Shown piece after piece: positions 53,931 through 64,000 of a stretch of 64,000 nucleotides of DNA; the first letter of the stretch is position 1; every line of letters begins with the position of its first letter. The notes beneath the pieces are model-generated. The model saw nothing but the letters and a program-made list of their open reading frames with translations, had not been told where the DNA came from and did not search any database. The position numbers and the translations under genes are program-made. The stretch comes from Endothia cerciana (lineage: Eukaryota; Ascomycota; Sordariomycetes; Diaporthales; Cryphonectriaceae), in the NCBI GenBank assembly GCA_026119935.1, contig JALRMH010000001.1:1-64000 (forward strand), written 5' to 3'.

Positions 53931-56900
53931 CTTCTAGAGCGAGGCCGTGCGCAAGGCTGATGGTCGGTACCCAGACGCCTCTAGGCGCGCGGCTGTAACC
54001 TCTGTCTAGGTGGCGGGGACGGGACGGTACGTGTATCGTGAGGAGTCGAGGGAGCGAGCTGTGGTCGTACACGGGGCTCGCGATCTATCGAGGGTGGTTT
54101 CGAGAGTCCAACAGCTGGCAATGCGTCGCTGATGGGGGCTGTACCGGCGTGTCGAGAAGTGTGAGGGCTCTTCCGAGATTAGCAACCTAGCGCGAGGCCA
54201 CCACCACTACTTTGCTCGCTCGGATTGGACAAGCTGACAACATATAAGCTGAAGGGATGACCCGATCGAGGACTTGAACAGGATAAGGGCAGGGGCGATC
54301 AGGCAAGTGAAATAGGGGCCCGCTGCAGGGTAACGCCCGCTGGACCCAAACGGCCCGGACGTTGCAATGTTCTAATATAAAGTGGACAGGACCGGCAGGA
54401 TCAAGAGCTCGGTCACTCAGCGCATAGCAGAGCGCTGCACGGATTATTAGCTGCGGAAGAGACGGAAGAGGCAATCAATGTATGTACTGTATGCACGGCG
54501 CTCTGCGCAACAAGACGTTGGGCTCTTCGTCGCAGCTAAGTGGACCGGCCCTATATTGGCGCGCAGGTAAGGAAGAGAAGACGAGCTGGTGTCCGCATGT
54601 AATAGTATGCCGGAGTCAGGGCACGCCACGCCAGGGCACAAGCTTGTAGATAAGCTTGCTCGTCTGGACGAGACAACAGGCAGAGAGAGAGAGGGTGTGA
54701 CCAAGATGACCTGCGAGTTTCCCCTGGCGCCCCGGCCTGCTGGGAGACCGGCCGGGTCTATCAATGGGGAAAGGCAGTCACATCGCTCAGATTCCTTTCG
54801 CTGTTTGGGGGGCTGACAGTCTTGGTCGTTGTGCCCCTCCTGGGTTCTGCAGAGCGTGATGGCATCCCTGTTCATTAATGCCCCTCCTCTCCGCAGGCGT
54901 CATTCATTGTCTTGTGTTCGTGTGGATTGCTGACCAGCACTCCTGAAACGGTCATGACTGAGTCAAGCAGCTTATAGCCCTTCCCGGGCCAGCCACCTGT
55001 GCCGCTCTCGGGCTTGGCTTGCGAGGAAGTGGACGCGATTGACGAGCTGTTTGATGGATCGAAACATGTGTCGTCCGTCCGTTGCCCATCCACACACCCG
55101 CCGCTACGGGACTGAACGCCAACAGGGATTCTCGCAGACACTAGTCCTTGGCGACAGTTCTATTAATAGACAGGAACCTCCACGCGGCGTTTGGCTAAAA
55201 AGTGGAGGTGGCATTCCTTCTAATGATTTCGAGAAGCGTCCGGCCTCTTCAACCGATCAACATCATGCATTTCCGACGGTGGCGCCTCTGGGATTGGGCC
55301 CCCCTGGTAGGGAGAGGCTTGAGAGGCCACGGTTGCGTAGACGGGGGTCGCATGACACACTTTGATCTGGCAGATATTGAGTTGCCATGCTGCCACCAAT
55401 TCCGCATAAATCATGGCTTTGGTGCTGAGGCTGTTATGGTTCCAACAGTACAGATTATGCGCTCCCTCCTCCAGGTGAGATATACAACAGGGGGATGATG
55501 ATTTGAGCTTTTGAATCGGATTTGCAGGATGCCATCCCTGGCATGATAGGTCGTTAGCCCATCTGTCAATTGAGACGAGATGAGAGGTGACCGAAACGAA
55601 ACGAGCCGGCCCCCCTCCCTGGTTTCTTCAATATCGGCGCTTCGAAGTCGCGCGCAATCAAAAGCTCATAGGAGCAGTAGGCTGCGAACGGTTGCCATGT
55701 TCAACCTTGAGCAATGCTGCACTGCTGATGAGGAATCACGGGGAGACAGCAAGAACGGAACGGTGGAATGCCGTCTTCTGGAGCAACCCATAGACCTCTG
55801 CTCCCAAAGGCCAACTCGAGATTGATGCAAGACCGGGGAATGTAGACAATCTTGAAGTGATTCAGCTAGGGGCTGGGACATGAAGAAGCACTAGGGCCTC
55901 GCTACATGTAGTTTCTCCGGAACCGCAGGAGTACCAGGTCGTGCCTGGGCCGGGCCGGGCTGCTGGAAATCGATCGTCCTATTGTAGAGGCGTGGCAGAC
56001 GTGGTGGGAGGATCCGGCAGCACTGTAAAGTCCACGCGAGGATTGCAGGGGCGGTCAAGCCATTGATCCCAATGGCTGAGACAGAGAACGAGTCTGTTTC
56101 AGCCGAATGAGCTAGAAGACCGCGAGGGACCGGGAATGTTCATGTTTTTTCCCGGATGGCGCAAAATGCGGCATCTTTTGCCGTGTGGCGTCTGAGATCG
56201 TGGCGCGTCTTTCCGTTCGCAGGGCTGTTGGAGCGAATGGGCGCACGACGTGGCTTTGAGGCCAGGAAAAGCATTGCCGGCTGGGACGATGAACCGTCGT
56301 GCTCCGTGCCCACACAATGGATCAGCCTGCTGGGCGGAAGACAAGAAGGTCTGGCTCCATCAGGAGATGTGACGTGACGTAACGTGACGTGACGTGACTC
56401 CGCCTGGAAACATCGGGCTGCTCAGGTGGTTGACTGAAGATGGGTACTATACGGATTAATCCTATGTACTCCGCACGAAGAAGTTACAGAGTTAGGACCT
56501 GGCGGGCTGCTGGCGGGTGAGGCACCTGGGGCACACCGAGTACTACTGGTCGCAGCGGAGGGCGCATTCCAAGAGAAACCCCATGGGGCGACCTAGGCGG
56601 GTCTGTTCCCCGGGCGCGCCGGTTGAGAGACACTGAAGAACCTTCCCCCCAGCTACCCCAGACGGGGGGGTTAGGCTGCGCTGAGCTCGGGCCATCCGAT
56701 ACGGGTAATGGGGTACGCGTACCTGGAAAGCCACCATGGCATCCCCCGGGTGATGACCCGAGCCAGGTCGTACCAAGTTTCACCAGGTCACTTCTCGACA
56801 TCCCACATCCCACGTCCCACATCCCACCGCACCAAAAGCATTGATGCCGTGCAACCGCGGGGAGGGGCCTTAGTTGTAGCGCGTCCATGGTCTCGGCACA

Positions 56901-59900
56901 CTGTCGCCCTTGCCACGGCCGAAAGCCACGAACAAGTCAAGGTCACAGTTCCGAGTCGTGACCACAAGGCCGAGAACCCACAGCTCTGTGTTGGCAGGGT
57001 CTTTCCTGTCTGATGCGCCTTGCCAGGCTGCCGAACACTTCGAAACATCCTCCCGATCCACAGTCAATTTGAGCCTCGTGTCCAGGTGTCGGGCGCTGGC
57101 CGAGAGGGATCTGCCCCTGTGCGGACCGAGCAGAGCAACGTTGGATCCGTCGAGGGGAGAGGGGGTAACGGTTCGAGGCCCAGGGCACGGGCAGCTCGGC
57201 GAGACAGGAAAGTTCCTTTTGAGCAACCTGGGCAGCCCTGGCGGCCTTGGTCTCTTTCTGAGCAGGCCAAGTGATTCGGCCGAGCTCTCGACTCTTCCGC
57301 CTACACCAGAGAGCGAACACCAAACTGCTATTGAAAAAGGGGCCGAATGACGGGCCCAATCAGGTCACACTCAAAGAGAGCCACCGGAGTAGGGCCGGGA
57401 CGCAGAGCGTTTCCGGCATGTCTGACATCAGGTACATGCACGCTCCGTACAGCGCCCCGTTCCGGATCCTCCGCTATGGCGTCCTGTGGTCAACCTGCAA
57501 CCGTTGCAAGCAACCAGGCCGAGCCACTACCACCCAAACATGCGTGTTGGTGGCACTACACTGCACTGGTGACCGGACCGGCTACCTTCTGGGGGATGTC
57601 TATTCCCGAAGAAGGCCAACGTGGAAGCGCTGGGCGTTGAGGGGGGTCTCCCCTCTACAGGGACCAGACTAAAACATCGCCGACAGGACATACCTCTTAC
57701 TGCCAGCATTCATTGTTGAGAACTCGTGCGCTGTCGAGGACCCCACACCATGACGAGCCAGCCGTCCAACTGCCGAAGCAGATCTCCGCTGTTACATTGC
57801 ACCGTCACCTCGCCATCCAACCAGCATGCCCCGAGACCCCAGCAGGCCAGGACAGTACTGCAGTTATATTGATTGAGTTGTCTCTTAGCAGCCTGTACCA
57901 AAAACAATGCACCCCACCAGGAATTCGCAGAAACCTTGGGTGCATTCCAGAGCACACCAGCGCATCAAAGGTGGTTCTTGCGACGGGACACCATACCATA
58001 GTACAGAGAGGATGATCGCGCTGTCACCCAAACCTCGAAAAGCCCGCTTGTGGAGGATCACCTTCTTCGGTACAACTGATGCACTGTAGTAGACACGAAT
58101 GCCCCGCGTGACTTGGGTGGTAGTAACGAAGACCGAGGGGCCTGCCGATCGCCATCGGTATCACATTAATGCCTTCATCATCTCAGCACGATACCACCCA
58201 CATCATCATGCGCTACAGACCGTCATGCCTTCAGTGGGTCCCGACGGGAGGGACCATGCGCCGACGAATGCTCGCCCACGAGAAGACACTGACATGGCCA
58301 TGAGGGCCGATGGCCTCTGAACAGCGCCTTGGGTCGGTTGTACTCATCATCCGACCGGGTTGAGAAATACGATGTCTCAGTGCTGGTGCAGGAGCAGTCA
58401 CGGCTTGGAACTTTGTTCGCAATTTTTGCTGCACGGCTTCAGCAAGTCATCCGGCCGGCGTCACATTTCATTGGCTCCGGTTAAAATGAGGTGCTCTACC
58501 ACCCTGAACAGCATGCCCGTCTACCGTGCAGGAGAGGTACTCCCTCATTTTGTGGAGTGACGATGGCCTGCTGCTCGCACCCAGCAATGGCCTATGCGCA
58601 AGGGGGTCAAAAGCTTCACTGCTCATGAATACGGCCTTATGATGTGGAACAATTCGGCTCTGTTGAGGCGGCAGGGCCGTGGTGTATCGGCCCTACCGTG
58701 AAGTTATTGAAGTTCGGCGACGGTCAATCCATCGGTCCAGATCTCGGCCGTACTCAGTCCTTGGCGGGCCATGATCTCTTATCTCAACGAGCAGGACCGA
58801 ATTGGGTAAACACACGATTTGGTCGAGGATGGGCCGCGATAGCCTGCTACCTCTAGCCACATGCACCGCCCCTGCAGAGATCGCCCCGGTTCCATCGAGG
58901 CCCCGGTGTATACGCCTAGCTGGTTGCTCTGAAAAGACTGAGGTGCCCCCCCGGCGGCACTCTGGCTCGCACGCTCAGTGGACCTGGGCCGAGGGCTCCC
59001 CACTATTACGCCGGAGAAATGGCCGTGGCCCATCCAGATTCATATCGAACTCAACCCTTTCACGACACCCCAGTCTCCACCAGGGCGACCAGGAGTCCAG
59101 GACACAGGCCGTATCCCGCTCAGCGGTCTTGGCGTGCTTGCCTGCTACACTCTCCGCACGCCCATTCTCCAGTCTTCCGTTCCCTTGTGACGAGCACCTC
59201 CATCACACCTTGTCACCTCCCGATTTCAATCACGACTTGTTCTTCCGACTCCTCTCTTGTTCTACGCACCGTCCCTCGATCCGCAAAACCAAGATTGACA
59301 CGTATCATATCGGCCTGCAAGACTATCCCCTGCTTGCATCCCTCCCCCCCCCCCCTTCACGATCATCGACCCGTGGTCCAAACGAAATCGATCCGAACTG
59401 GGGCTCGGCCTGCTTATTTCCGGCACGGCGGCACATCTCTCGCGCCCTCTTTCCTGATTTCTTCCAGGCTTCCTGAAACGAAAGTCAGTCTTCGTTCAGC
59501 GCAGTCCTCGGTTCCGAACAACTTTGATCCTGCTTGGTGGCATCTCGTACTTCTCGGCAGACCATCGAGCGGACGATCGCCGCGCAATACGAACTTTTGT
59601 GCCAAATAATTGCGGTATTCTCCGCGACGTATTGCCCGGCAATTACGACAACTATACTTTTGCGACCGTCCCGTGTCCCAGCCTGGCCCCAGCCTGGCTT
59701 GGTAAACATTCAACCTCGACCGCAGATCTTCTGGCGACCACGGCTGGGCAATTAGCTGGCATCGCAGCGTTCGGTCAAAGTCCGTCGAGACCATCATCAG
59801 CCTGTGTGACATCTGCAATTCTGGGGCATTCTGAGAGATACTCGAAGAGCATATCGGAACTTGTTCGGTTGATAACGTCGCCACGAACAACAGAAATTGA

Positions 59901-60286
59901 AGACGAACATCGCTGTCTGTCCTGTCTTGGCTCGATTTCCGCGCCTGCGCCTTCCGAGTCGACGGACAGGGCATCTGTCTTTCAGGACCTTGCGTTCACA
60001 ACAGTTAACATCGCGAACGGATCAACCTAGTGACGACCAACAACCACCTTCGCACAGAACCGGGCTGCGCCCGTTCTATTTCTCTCGTCCCCCTTTTAAG
60101 CCAGCCGACCAGATGTTCCGCCATGGTTGCGTTGCGATTGCCGCGAGTCCTTGATAGCTCCGTTTCGAAGTAGGCAAGCACGGCGGTCCCTCGAGGAGAG
60201 GAGATTCTGTTGGGGCGGGAAGAGAGGTTGGCGGACGGACTACCAGGGCCTCTCGTTCCGAGGACTGTCTAGATTCAACTCTCATC
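53931..60286. other. 6.3-kb stretch without a supportable gene
   Basis: Frames of up to about 150-220 codons occur on both strands, but they are Pro/Ser/Arg-rich, overlap each other and lack family features. The last kilobase (about 59.1-60.28 kb) is CT-rich, holds a 12-nt C run (59344-59355), and looks like the long 5' leader of the F-box gene, probably with leader introns and upstream ATGs. I see no terminal repeats or transposase. Confidence 0.5.
56370..56398. repeat. Array of TGACGT (CRE/bZIP core) at 5-bp spacing
   Basis: Four TGACGT hexamers and one TAACGT overlap head to tail at a 5-bp step. TGACGT is the half-site of CRE/ATF-type bZIP factors. No gene start lies close by, so a regulatory role is only a possibility. 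Confidence 0.6.
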
Positions 60287-61981
60287 ATGGAGCCACTCCA
60301 CATTACTGAGTTCGCCTCGAAGCGATACTACGAAAAGCTAGAACAGCTTCCTAGGGAACACCAACAACAGCAGAATGACAGCCACGTGGAGGGCACTTCG
60401 GCGAAATTCATTCTTCCTATCCGACAAGCCGAGCAGCTGGGACAGGAGCCATCGTCTAGGCATGTGGAACATTTACGGCCAGACAAAGAGAAGGAGAGGC
60501 GAGGTCTTTTTGGGCGGTTGCGATCGTCGAAGTCAAGCGTGTCTGTGCCAGAGCCTCTGCCACTAAGACGGTCATCGGTTGCATCGGTTGCATCAGTAAG
60601 CTCGATAGGGGAAAGCCCAGCCCCCAAACGGAGCAGGTATGTGCTCCCATTATGCTATTGCTTCCATTCCGCTCTGCAGAACAACATTACTAACCTCGCA
60701 CACAGTCTGCCGTTCGACCAGCTATTCCTGAACCTACCCAATGAACTGAAGATTCAGGTCATTGCTTCGTTGCCATTGTCAGATGTGCTCAACCTTCGAC
60801 TGGCATCGAGAGCATGGCACGGTATGGTGACTTTGAACGAGGTGCCAATAGTGCGGTATCAACTGGAGCATGAAGTCCCTGCATACGCCAAGCGCCTCTA
60901 CCCGATACCAGACGCCTCCGGATACACCTTACACTACCTCTGCGGCCTGTGGCACCGATTACATGTCGCCGCCAAGCTTGCAAGGCGCATGTGCGACTGG
61001 TGCACAAAGGAGATCTTTTTGAAGACCACCAGGGAGCAGGTGGCATCATTCGCCGGCCAGCGGGAGCGGATGTATCGACGACTCATACCATTACTTTTCA
61101 CCATATTTCACTTTTTCGAGAACTACCGGAAACTGCAGGTGCAATACATCCAAGAGCACGGCCACGGCGTCGAGCGCACACCGTACACGATCAACCCAAT
61201 CGAGGCACAGATCATGAAAATGTACGATGACCGAACACTATTACAAGTTCACCAGGTTTTCCCTATGGTTGTGGCGGCCTTTGGCCGGCGCTTACGGCCT
61301 CCGTCATATGTTGGTCGGCTAGAGAAAACTATCAGGGGTTACCTGCGGGATGAGCCTGCAGACGAGGTCAAGACAGCGGTACTCTGCCTAGGTGGCCTTA
61401 GGCAAGTGCTGAGATGTTGGGAGGTGAACGGCTACAACACAAGAATTGGTACTGTGGAGACATGGTATAGTGGGATCAAGGGCACCAAGGAGCCACCAAG
61501 ACCAATCGAGACGAGCGGCAAAGACGCGAAACCAAGGAGAGGGCTCATGAGTCTGGGCCGGAAAAAATCGAGCTGGCAAGTCTGGGACACCGCGAAGGTC
61601 GACGACACGGCGAGACCAAGCCGGGGCGCCCTCGAGCAATATTCCTCAGGGAATTCCATGACAGGACCGTCGAATATGGTCTTCAGCACGAGTCTTGCAG
61701 CGGGAATGCCCATGAACCACCTCGAGCAGGACCAGTACCAGCATTTACTATCCGACCTACCACAACTCCAAAAGCTGTGGCTCTTTACAGCTGAGTCTTT
61801 GATCCTCGACCGCAAGATCGTCGAGCGGTCAATTGACATCAAACGCAATGCGCAGGTGCTGATAGACCTGATCAAGGAGGACGGTGTGGTCGAGGAGGAT
61901 ATCTGGTGGTATGGAATGGCCGCCACCGAATCGATACGGCCGCCGCCGTTGGAGGCCATCGAGGAGGATCCTATTGAATAG
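60287..61981 (+). CDS. F-box protein
   Basis: F-box proteins recruit substrates to SCF ubiquitin ligases through Skp1. Two exons (60287-60636, 60706-61981) encode 541 aa. Residues 1-116 are charged and Ser-rich (RRSSVASVASVSSIGE). The F-box starts right after the intron at about 118-160: LPFDQLFLNLPNELKIQVIA, then SLPLSDVLNLRLASRAWHGM. The rest is mostly helical (MCDWCTKEIFLKTTREQVAS, MYRRLIPLLFTIFHFFENY) with no WD40, LRR or Kelch repeats, so the substrate part is unknown. A basic, disordered linker (RGLMSLGRKKSSW) precedes the C-terminal helices. The 69-nt intron (60637-60705) has a perfect TACTAAC branch site but contains no stop and is a multiple of three, so retention would add 23 residues just before the F-box. 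Confidence 0.85.
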   Translation: MEPLHITEFASKRYYEKLEQLPREHQQQQNDSHVEGTSAKFILPIRQAEQLGQEPSSRHVEHLRPDKEKERRGLFGRLRSSKSSVSVPEPLPLRRSSVASVASVSSIGESPAPKRSRYVLPLCYCFHSALQNNITNLAHSLPFDQLFLNLPNELKIQVIASLPLSDVLNLRLASRAWHGMVTLNEVPIVRYQLEHEVPAYAKRLYPIPDASGYTLHYLCGLWHRLHVAAKLARRMCDWCTKEIFLKTTREQVASFAGQRERMYRRLIPLLFTIFHFFENYRKLQVQYIQEHGHGVERTPYTINPIEAQIMKMYDDRTLLQVHQVFPMVVAAFGRRLRPPSYVGRLEKTIRGYLRDEPADEVKTAVLCLGGLRQVLRCWEVNGYNTRIGTVETWYSGIKGTKEPPRPIETSGKDAKPRRGLMSLGRKKSSWQVWDTAKVDDTARPSRGALEQYSSGNSMTGPSNMVFSTSLAAGMPMNHLEQDQYQHLLSDLPQLQKLWLFTAESLILDRKIVERSIDIKRNAQVLIDLIKEDGVVEEDIWWYGMAATESIRPPPLEAIEEDPIE

Positions 61982-62848
61982 GGGAGGGGGGTTCCATTTG
62001 AACCGGGAAGCGATATTTGTTTTTTTGATCATAAACACCAATCATCATTGCCATCTCCTTTGTCACGTCCCGCATGAGGAAAGCAAGCATTCAAAGGCGT
62101 TATCCATACAGAAAGTGGACAGGATTCAGGGATTACATACATGGCCCGAGAGGTGCGATATATCCTAATTCCTTTGACACATTATCAAATGTTCGGTCGC
62201 GACACAAACTTCCCCGTGCTCGTCCATGGTGCCAAGATCCGTCTGTGCGTTGAGTTGCGGGGCAGGATGTCCGGTAGGTGATCTACGTTCGATGCCTCTG
62301 TTAGCGGCCTCCCTGGAGCAATCTGGGCACTCCCTCGAGCAGTTGTCACAAGCAAAGCATGCATGCGGTCCGGAATCTCAGGCCGGAGAAGTGGAATCAC
62401 TCGAATGCTCTTGAGACGTGAGAGGTACTCCGATGCCATGCCAAATCTGGTAGACCCAGCAAACATGATGTGGACCAGGGCTATTGCCATGGAAATCAGG
62501 AAGCCTGCGAAGCCCAACCTTATCGTGTTAACTCCATACCAGTCCCGACCCTTTGAAACCAGTGAGCATCGCTTGAGGTATCAAAAGAAATGAAAACACA
62601 CACCCGAGACAGATCAGGCAGTCTCACCTGCTCTACCGTGGTAAAACAAATCCAGTCTACAATTACAGGACATTAAATCCCAGATCGTCATTCACATCTC
62701 ACCTCGTCGTCATGGAGCTCGAGCCACCCCTCGACATCCTCCTTGAGAGCATCTCTAAAGCGCCTAGCCAGGCCAAGTTCTATGCTACGCGGCCGGATGA
62801 CTTGGAGAGTCCAGCTGCGTAATGAAATTGATCCGAAGCCTTAGTGTT
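61982..62848. other. Between convergent genes; several short protein-like frames
   Basis: No gene is firm. On the plus strand an ATG at 62712 opens a 36-codon frame (ending 62822) in good context. On the minus strand, frames with possible splice sites read as plausible peptide (for example LARRFRDALKEDVEGWLELH near 62.7-62.8 kb and GFAGFLISMAIALVHIMFAG at about 62.5 kb). They may be parts of a small multi-exon gene, but I could not join them in phase. Confidence 0.4.
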
Positions 62849-64000
62849 TTATCTACGAAGACCGAAGTAGGAGTTCCCGTCATTTCTAAGGCTAGAGTCA
62901 AAGCCGAAATTACTTGCTCCAGCCGATGACCTGGACACGCTGCCAGCTCCCATGTTATAAGAGGTATTCATGCCGAGGTTGCTGCTGCCTGTGGTCGAGT
63001 TGTCAAGGCTAGAAATAAGGTTGCCGTCGAAATTCAGATTGCTAAAGTCGGAAAAGCCGTTGATATTCTGTGGCAGACTCTGAACGCTCTGGACCGAGTT
63101 TTGATGTGCAGGCGCCGTGGGCAACGGCCTCCTTGGGGCATTTGTGTAAGAGGAAACCTGCTGTGTCGGGTTGCCGTAAGAGCTGGTGGTAGAGGCAGGG
63201 TACACGTTGCCGTTCCGAGTCGTACTAGATGATTGGTTTGAGCCGTAAGCGGAAGAGCCAAAACTCATTGACGTGGCCGAGTTTGTGCGGAAGCTTCCAT
63301 CGTTAGAGTTGTAGTTTGAAGTAGTCGACGTTGGATACTGAGGAGATTGTGCGGCCAGAGTCTGTGAGGCCGTACCGGCTGAGGTAGCGACATATGGCTG
63401 CTGCTGCTGTTGCTGCTGCTGCTGAACACGATGTTGTGAGGAATATTGTTGCTGTGGGGAGGCGTACTGCGATTGGGGTTGAGACGGATATGACTGCTGT
63501 TTCTGCTGCGGGTACTGTGGTTGCTGATTTGTGTAGTTCTGTTGCTGTTGCGCAGGCTGCTGTGGAGTACTATAAGTTTGTTGCTGCTGAGGCTGTGGCA
63601 CGGTGAATTGCTGTTTGGCTGGCTGTGGGCTGGAATACTGCTGATTCTGTGGCTGGCTATATGAGGACTGAGTGGACGTTGTTTGTTGTTGAGTATAGTA
63701 AGGTTGGGTGTTCCGCGGCTGCTGGCTCTGGACCTGTGAGCTTACAGATGGAGTCTGTGATTCAGGAATTGGTTGCTGATGGAGGTTTGGGGAGGCGGCG
63801 TGGATTTGGTTGATGCTTGGTGAGGCAGAGTGAACACTCATGTGCGGCGAGGTTGTATTCATCTGACTGACATTAGGCGAGGCGGTCCGGACAATAGCTT
63901 GTTGCTGTTGTTGCTGGTATTGTTGCCTTTGACGCGCCATCGCGCGCTGTTGTTCATTCTTCTGTTGATTTTTTTGAACTTGGTTAGAGTTCGTAGCCTG
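62849..64000 (-). CDS. C-terminal part of a Gln/Asn-rich protein, cut by the window edge
   Basis: The frame is open from the right edge (64000) to a TAA at 62849, giving 383 codons of the C-terminal end; an internal Met occurs at 63940. The sequence is dominated by Gln, Ser, Tyr, Pro and Asn: a poly-Q stretch near QQYQQQQQQAI, another run of nine Gln near the middle, SQPQNQQYSSPQPAKQQ-type repeats, and a Gly/Ser/Asn-rich end (NSYFGLRR). It is prion-like and certainly disordered. Upstream residues are basic and Gln-rich (NQQKNEQQRAMARQRQQ), as in the tail of large chromatin or transcription co-regulators such as Eaf1/Vid21, but no domain within the window supports that name. Confidence 0.75.
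   Translation of the reverse strand, partial: QATNSNQVQKNQQKNEQQRAMARQRQQYQQQQQQAIVRTASPNVSQMNTTSPHMSVHSASPSINQIHAASPNLHQQPIPESQTPSVSSQVQSQQPRNTQPYYTQQQTTSTQSSYSQPQNQQYSSPQPAKQQFTVPQPQQQQTYSTPQQPAQQQQNYTNQQPQYPQQKQQSYPSQPQSQYASPQQQYSSQHRVQQQQQQQQQPYVATSAGTASQTLAAQSPQYPTSTTSNYNSNDGSFRTNSATSMSFGSSAYGSNQSSSTTRNGNVYPASTTSSYGNPTQQVSSYTNAPRRPLPTAPAHQNSVQSVQSLPQNINGFSDFSNLNFDGNLISSLDNSTTGSSNLGMNTSYNMGAGSVSRSSAGASNFGFDSSLRNDGNSYFGLRR

Noticed and set aside
59019..59609. 196-codon frame upstream of the F-box gene
   Set aside because: The peptide is Ser/Pro/His/Arg-rich without structure and lies in a CT-rich leader.

Overview
The window is nuclear DNA from a filamentous ascomycete (Pezizomycotina, probably Sordariomycetes; the class is inferred from protein flavour only). 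Genes lie singly on both strands, most are split by introns of about 50-140 nt with GTRNGT donors, CTRAC/CTGAC-like branch sites and YAG acceptors, and coding third positions are GC-rich. The proteins are typical fungal housekeeping or fungus-restricted families. I rebuilt exon structures by hand; in every model listed the phases close and the summed coding length is a multiple of three.

Left part (1-27 kb) is gene-poor: a 71-nt C run at the very edge, a possible small Cys-pair protein (2476-3174), protein O-mannosyltransferase Pmt4 (minus, 3887-6321), a RidA-family protein with a mitochondrial presequence (7648-8336), a small two-helix membrane protein (minus, 9785-10316), a She3-like coiled-coil protein (14642-16081), a 900-aa fungus-restricted protein (17853-20555) followed by possible gene debris, a low-complexity stretch (21.7-24.9 kb), and a secreted GPI-anchored Cys-rich protein (24995-25827).

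Middle part (27-53 kb) is dense: alpha-tubulin, a 539-aa coiled-coil protein, prefoldin 1, alkaline ceramidase, a TMF1/Sgm1 golgin, the proteasome-assembly ankyrin protein Nas6, splicing factor Prp46, ORC1, a 549-aa fungus-restricted protein, prefoldin 5, a Vps37-type ESCRT-I subunit and a conserved hypothetical protein. Several pairs are tightly convergent (prp46/orc1 stop codons are 69 bp apart) or share a short divergent promoter (pfd5/vps37, 262 bp).

Right part (54-64 kb) has a 6.3-kb stretch with no supportable gene, an F-box protein, and the C-terminus of a Gln/Asn-rich protein that runs off the edge.

Functionally this is a mix of cytoskeleton folding (tubulin plus two prefoldin subunits), secretory pathway and membrane lipid work (Pmt4, ceramidase, TMF1, Vps37), RNA processing, replication licensing and protein turnover. 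No operon-like pathway, gene cluster, CRISPR array or intact transposon was seen. The most unusual sequence-level feature is a family of pure C/G homopolymer tracts, mostly 10-17 nt with 13 the commonest length, that lie only in introns, untranslated or intergenic DNA. I did not find convincing evidence of a new biological system; the best leads are the dual-start RidA gene, the intronic poly-C tracts, the very short exons, and the two fungus-restricted proteins of unknown function.
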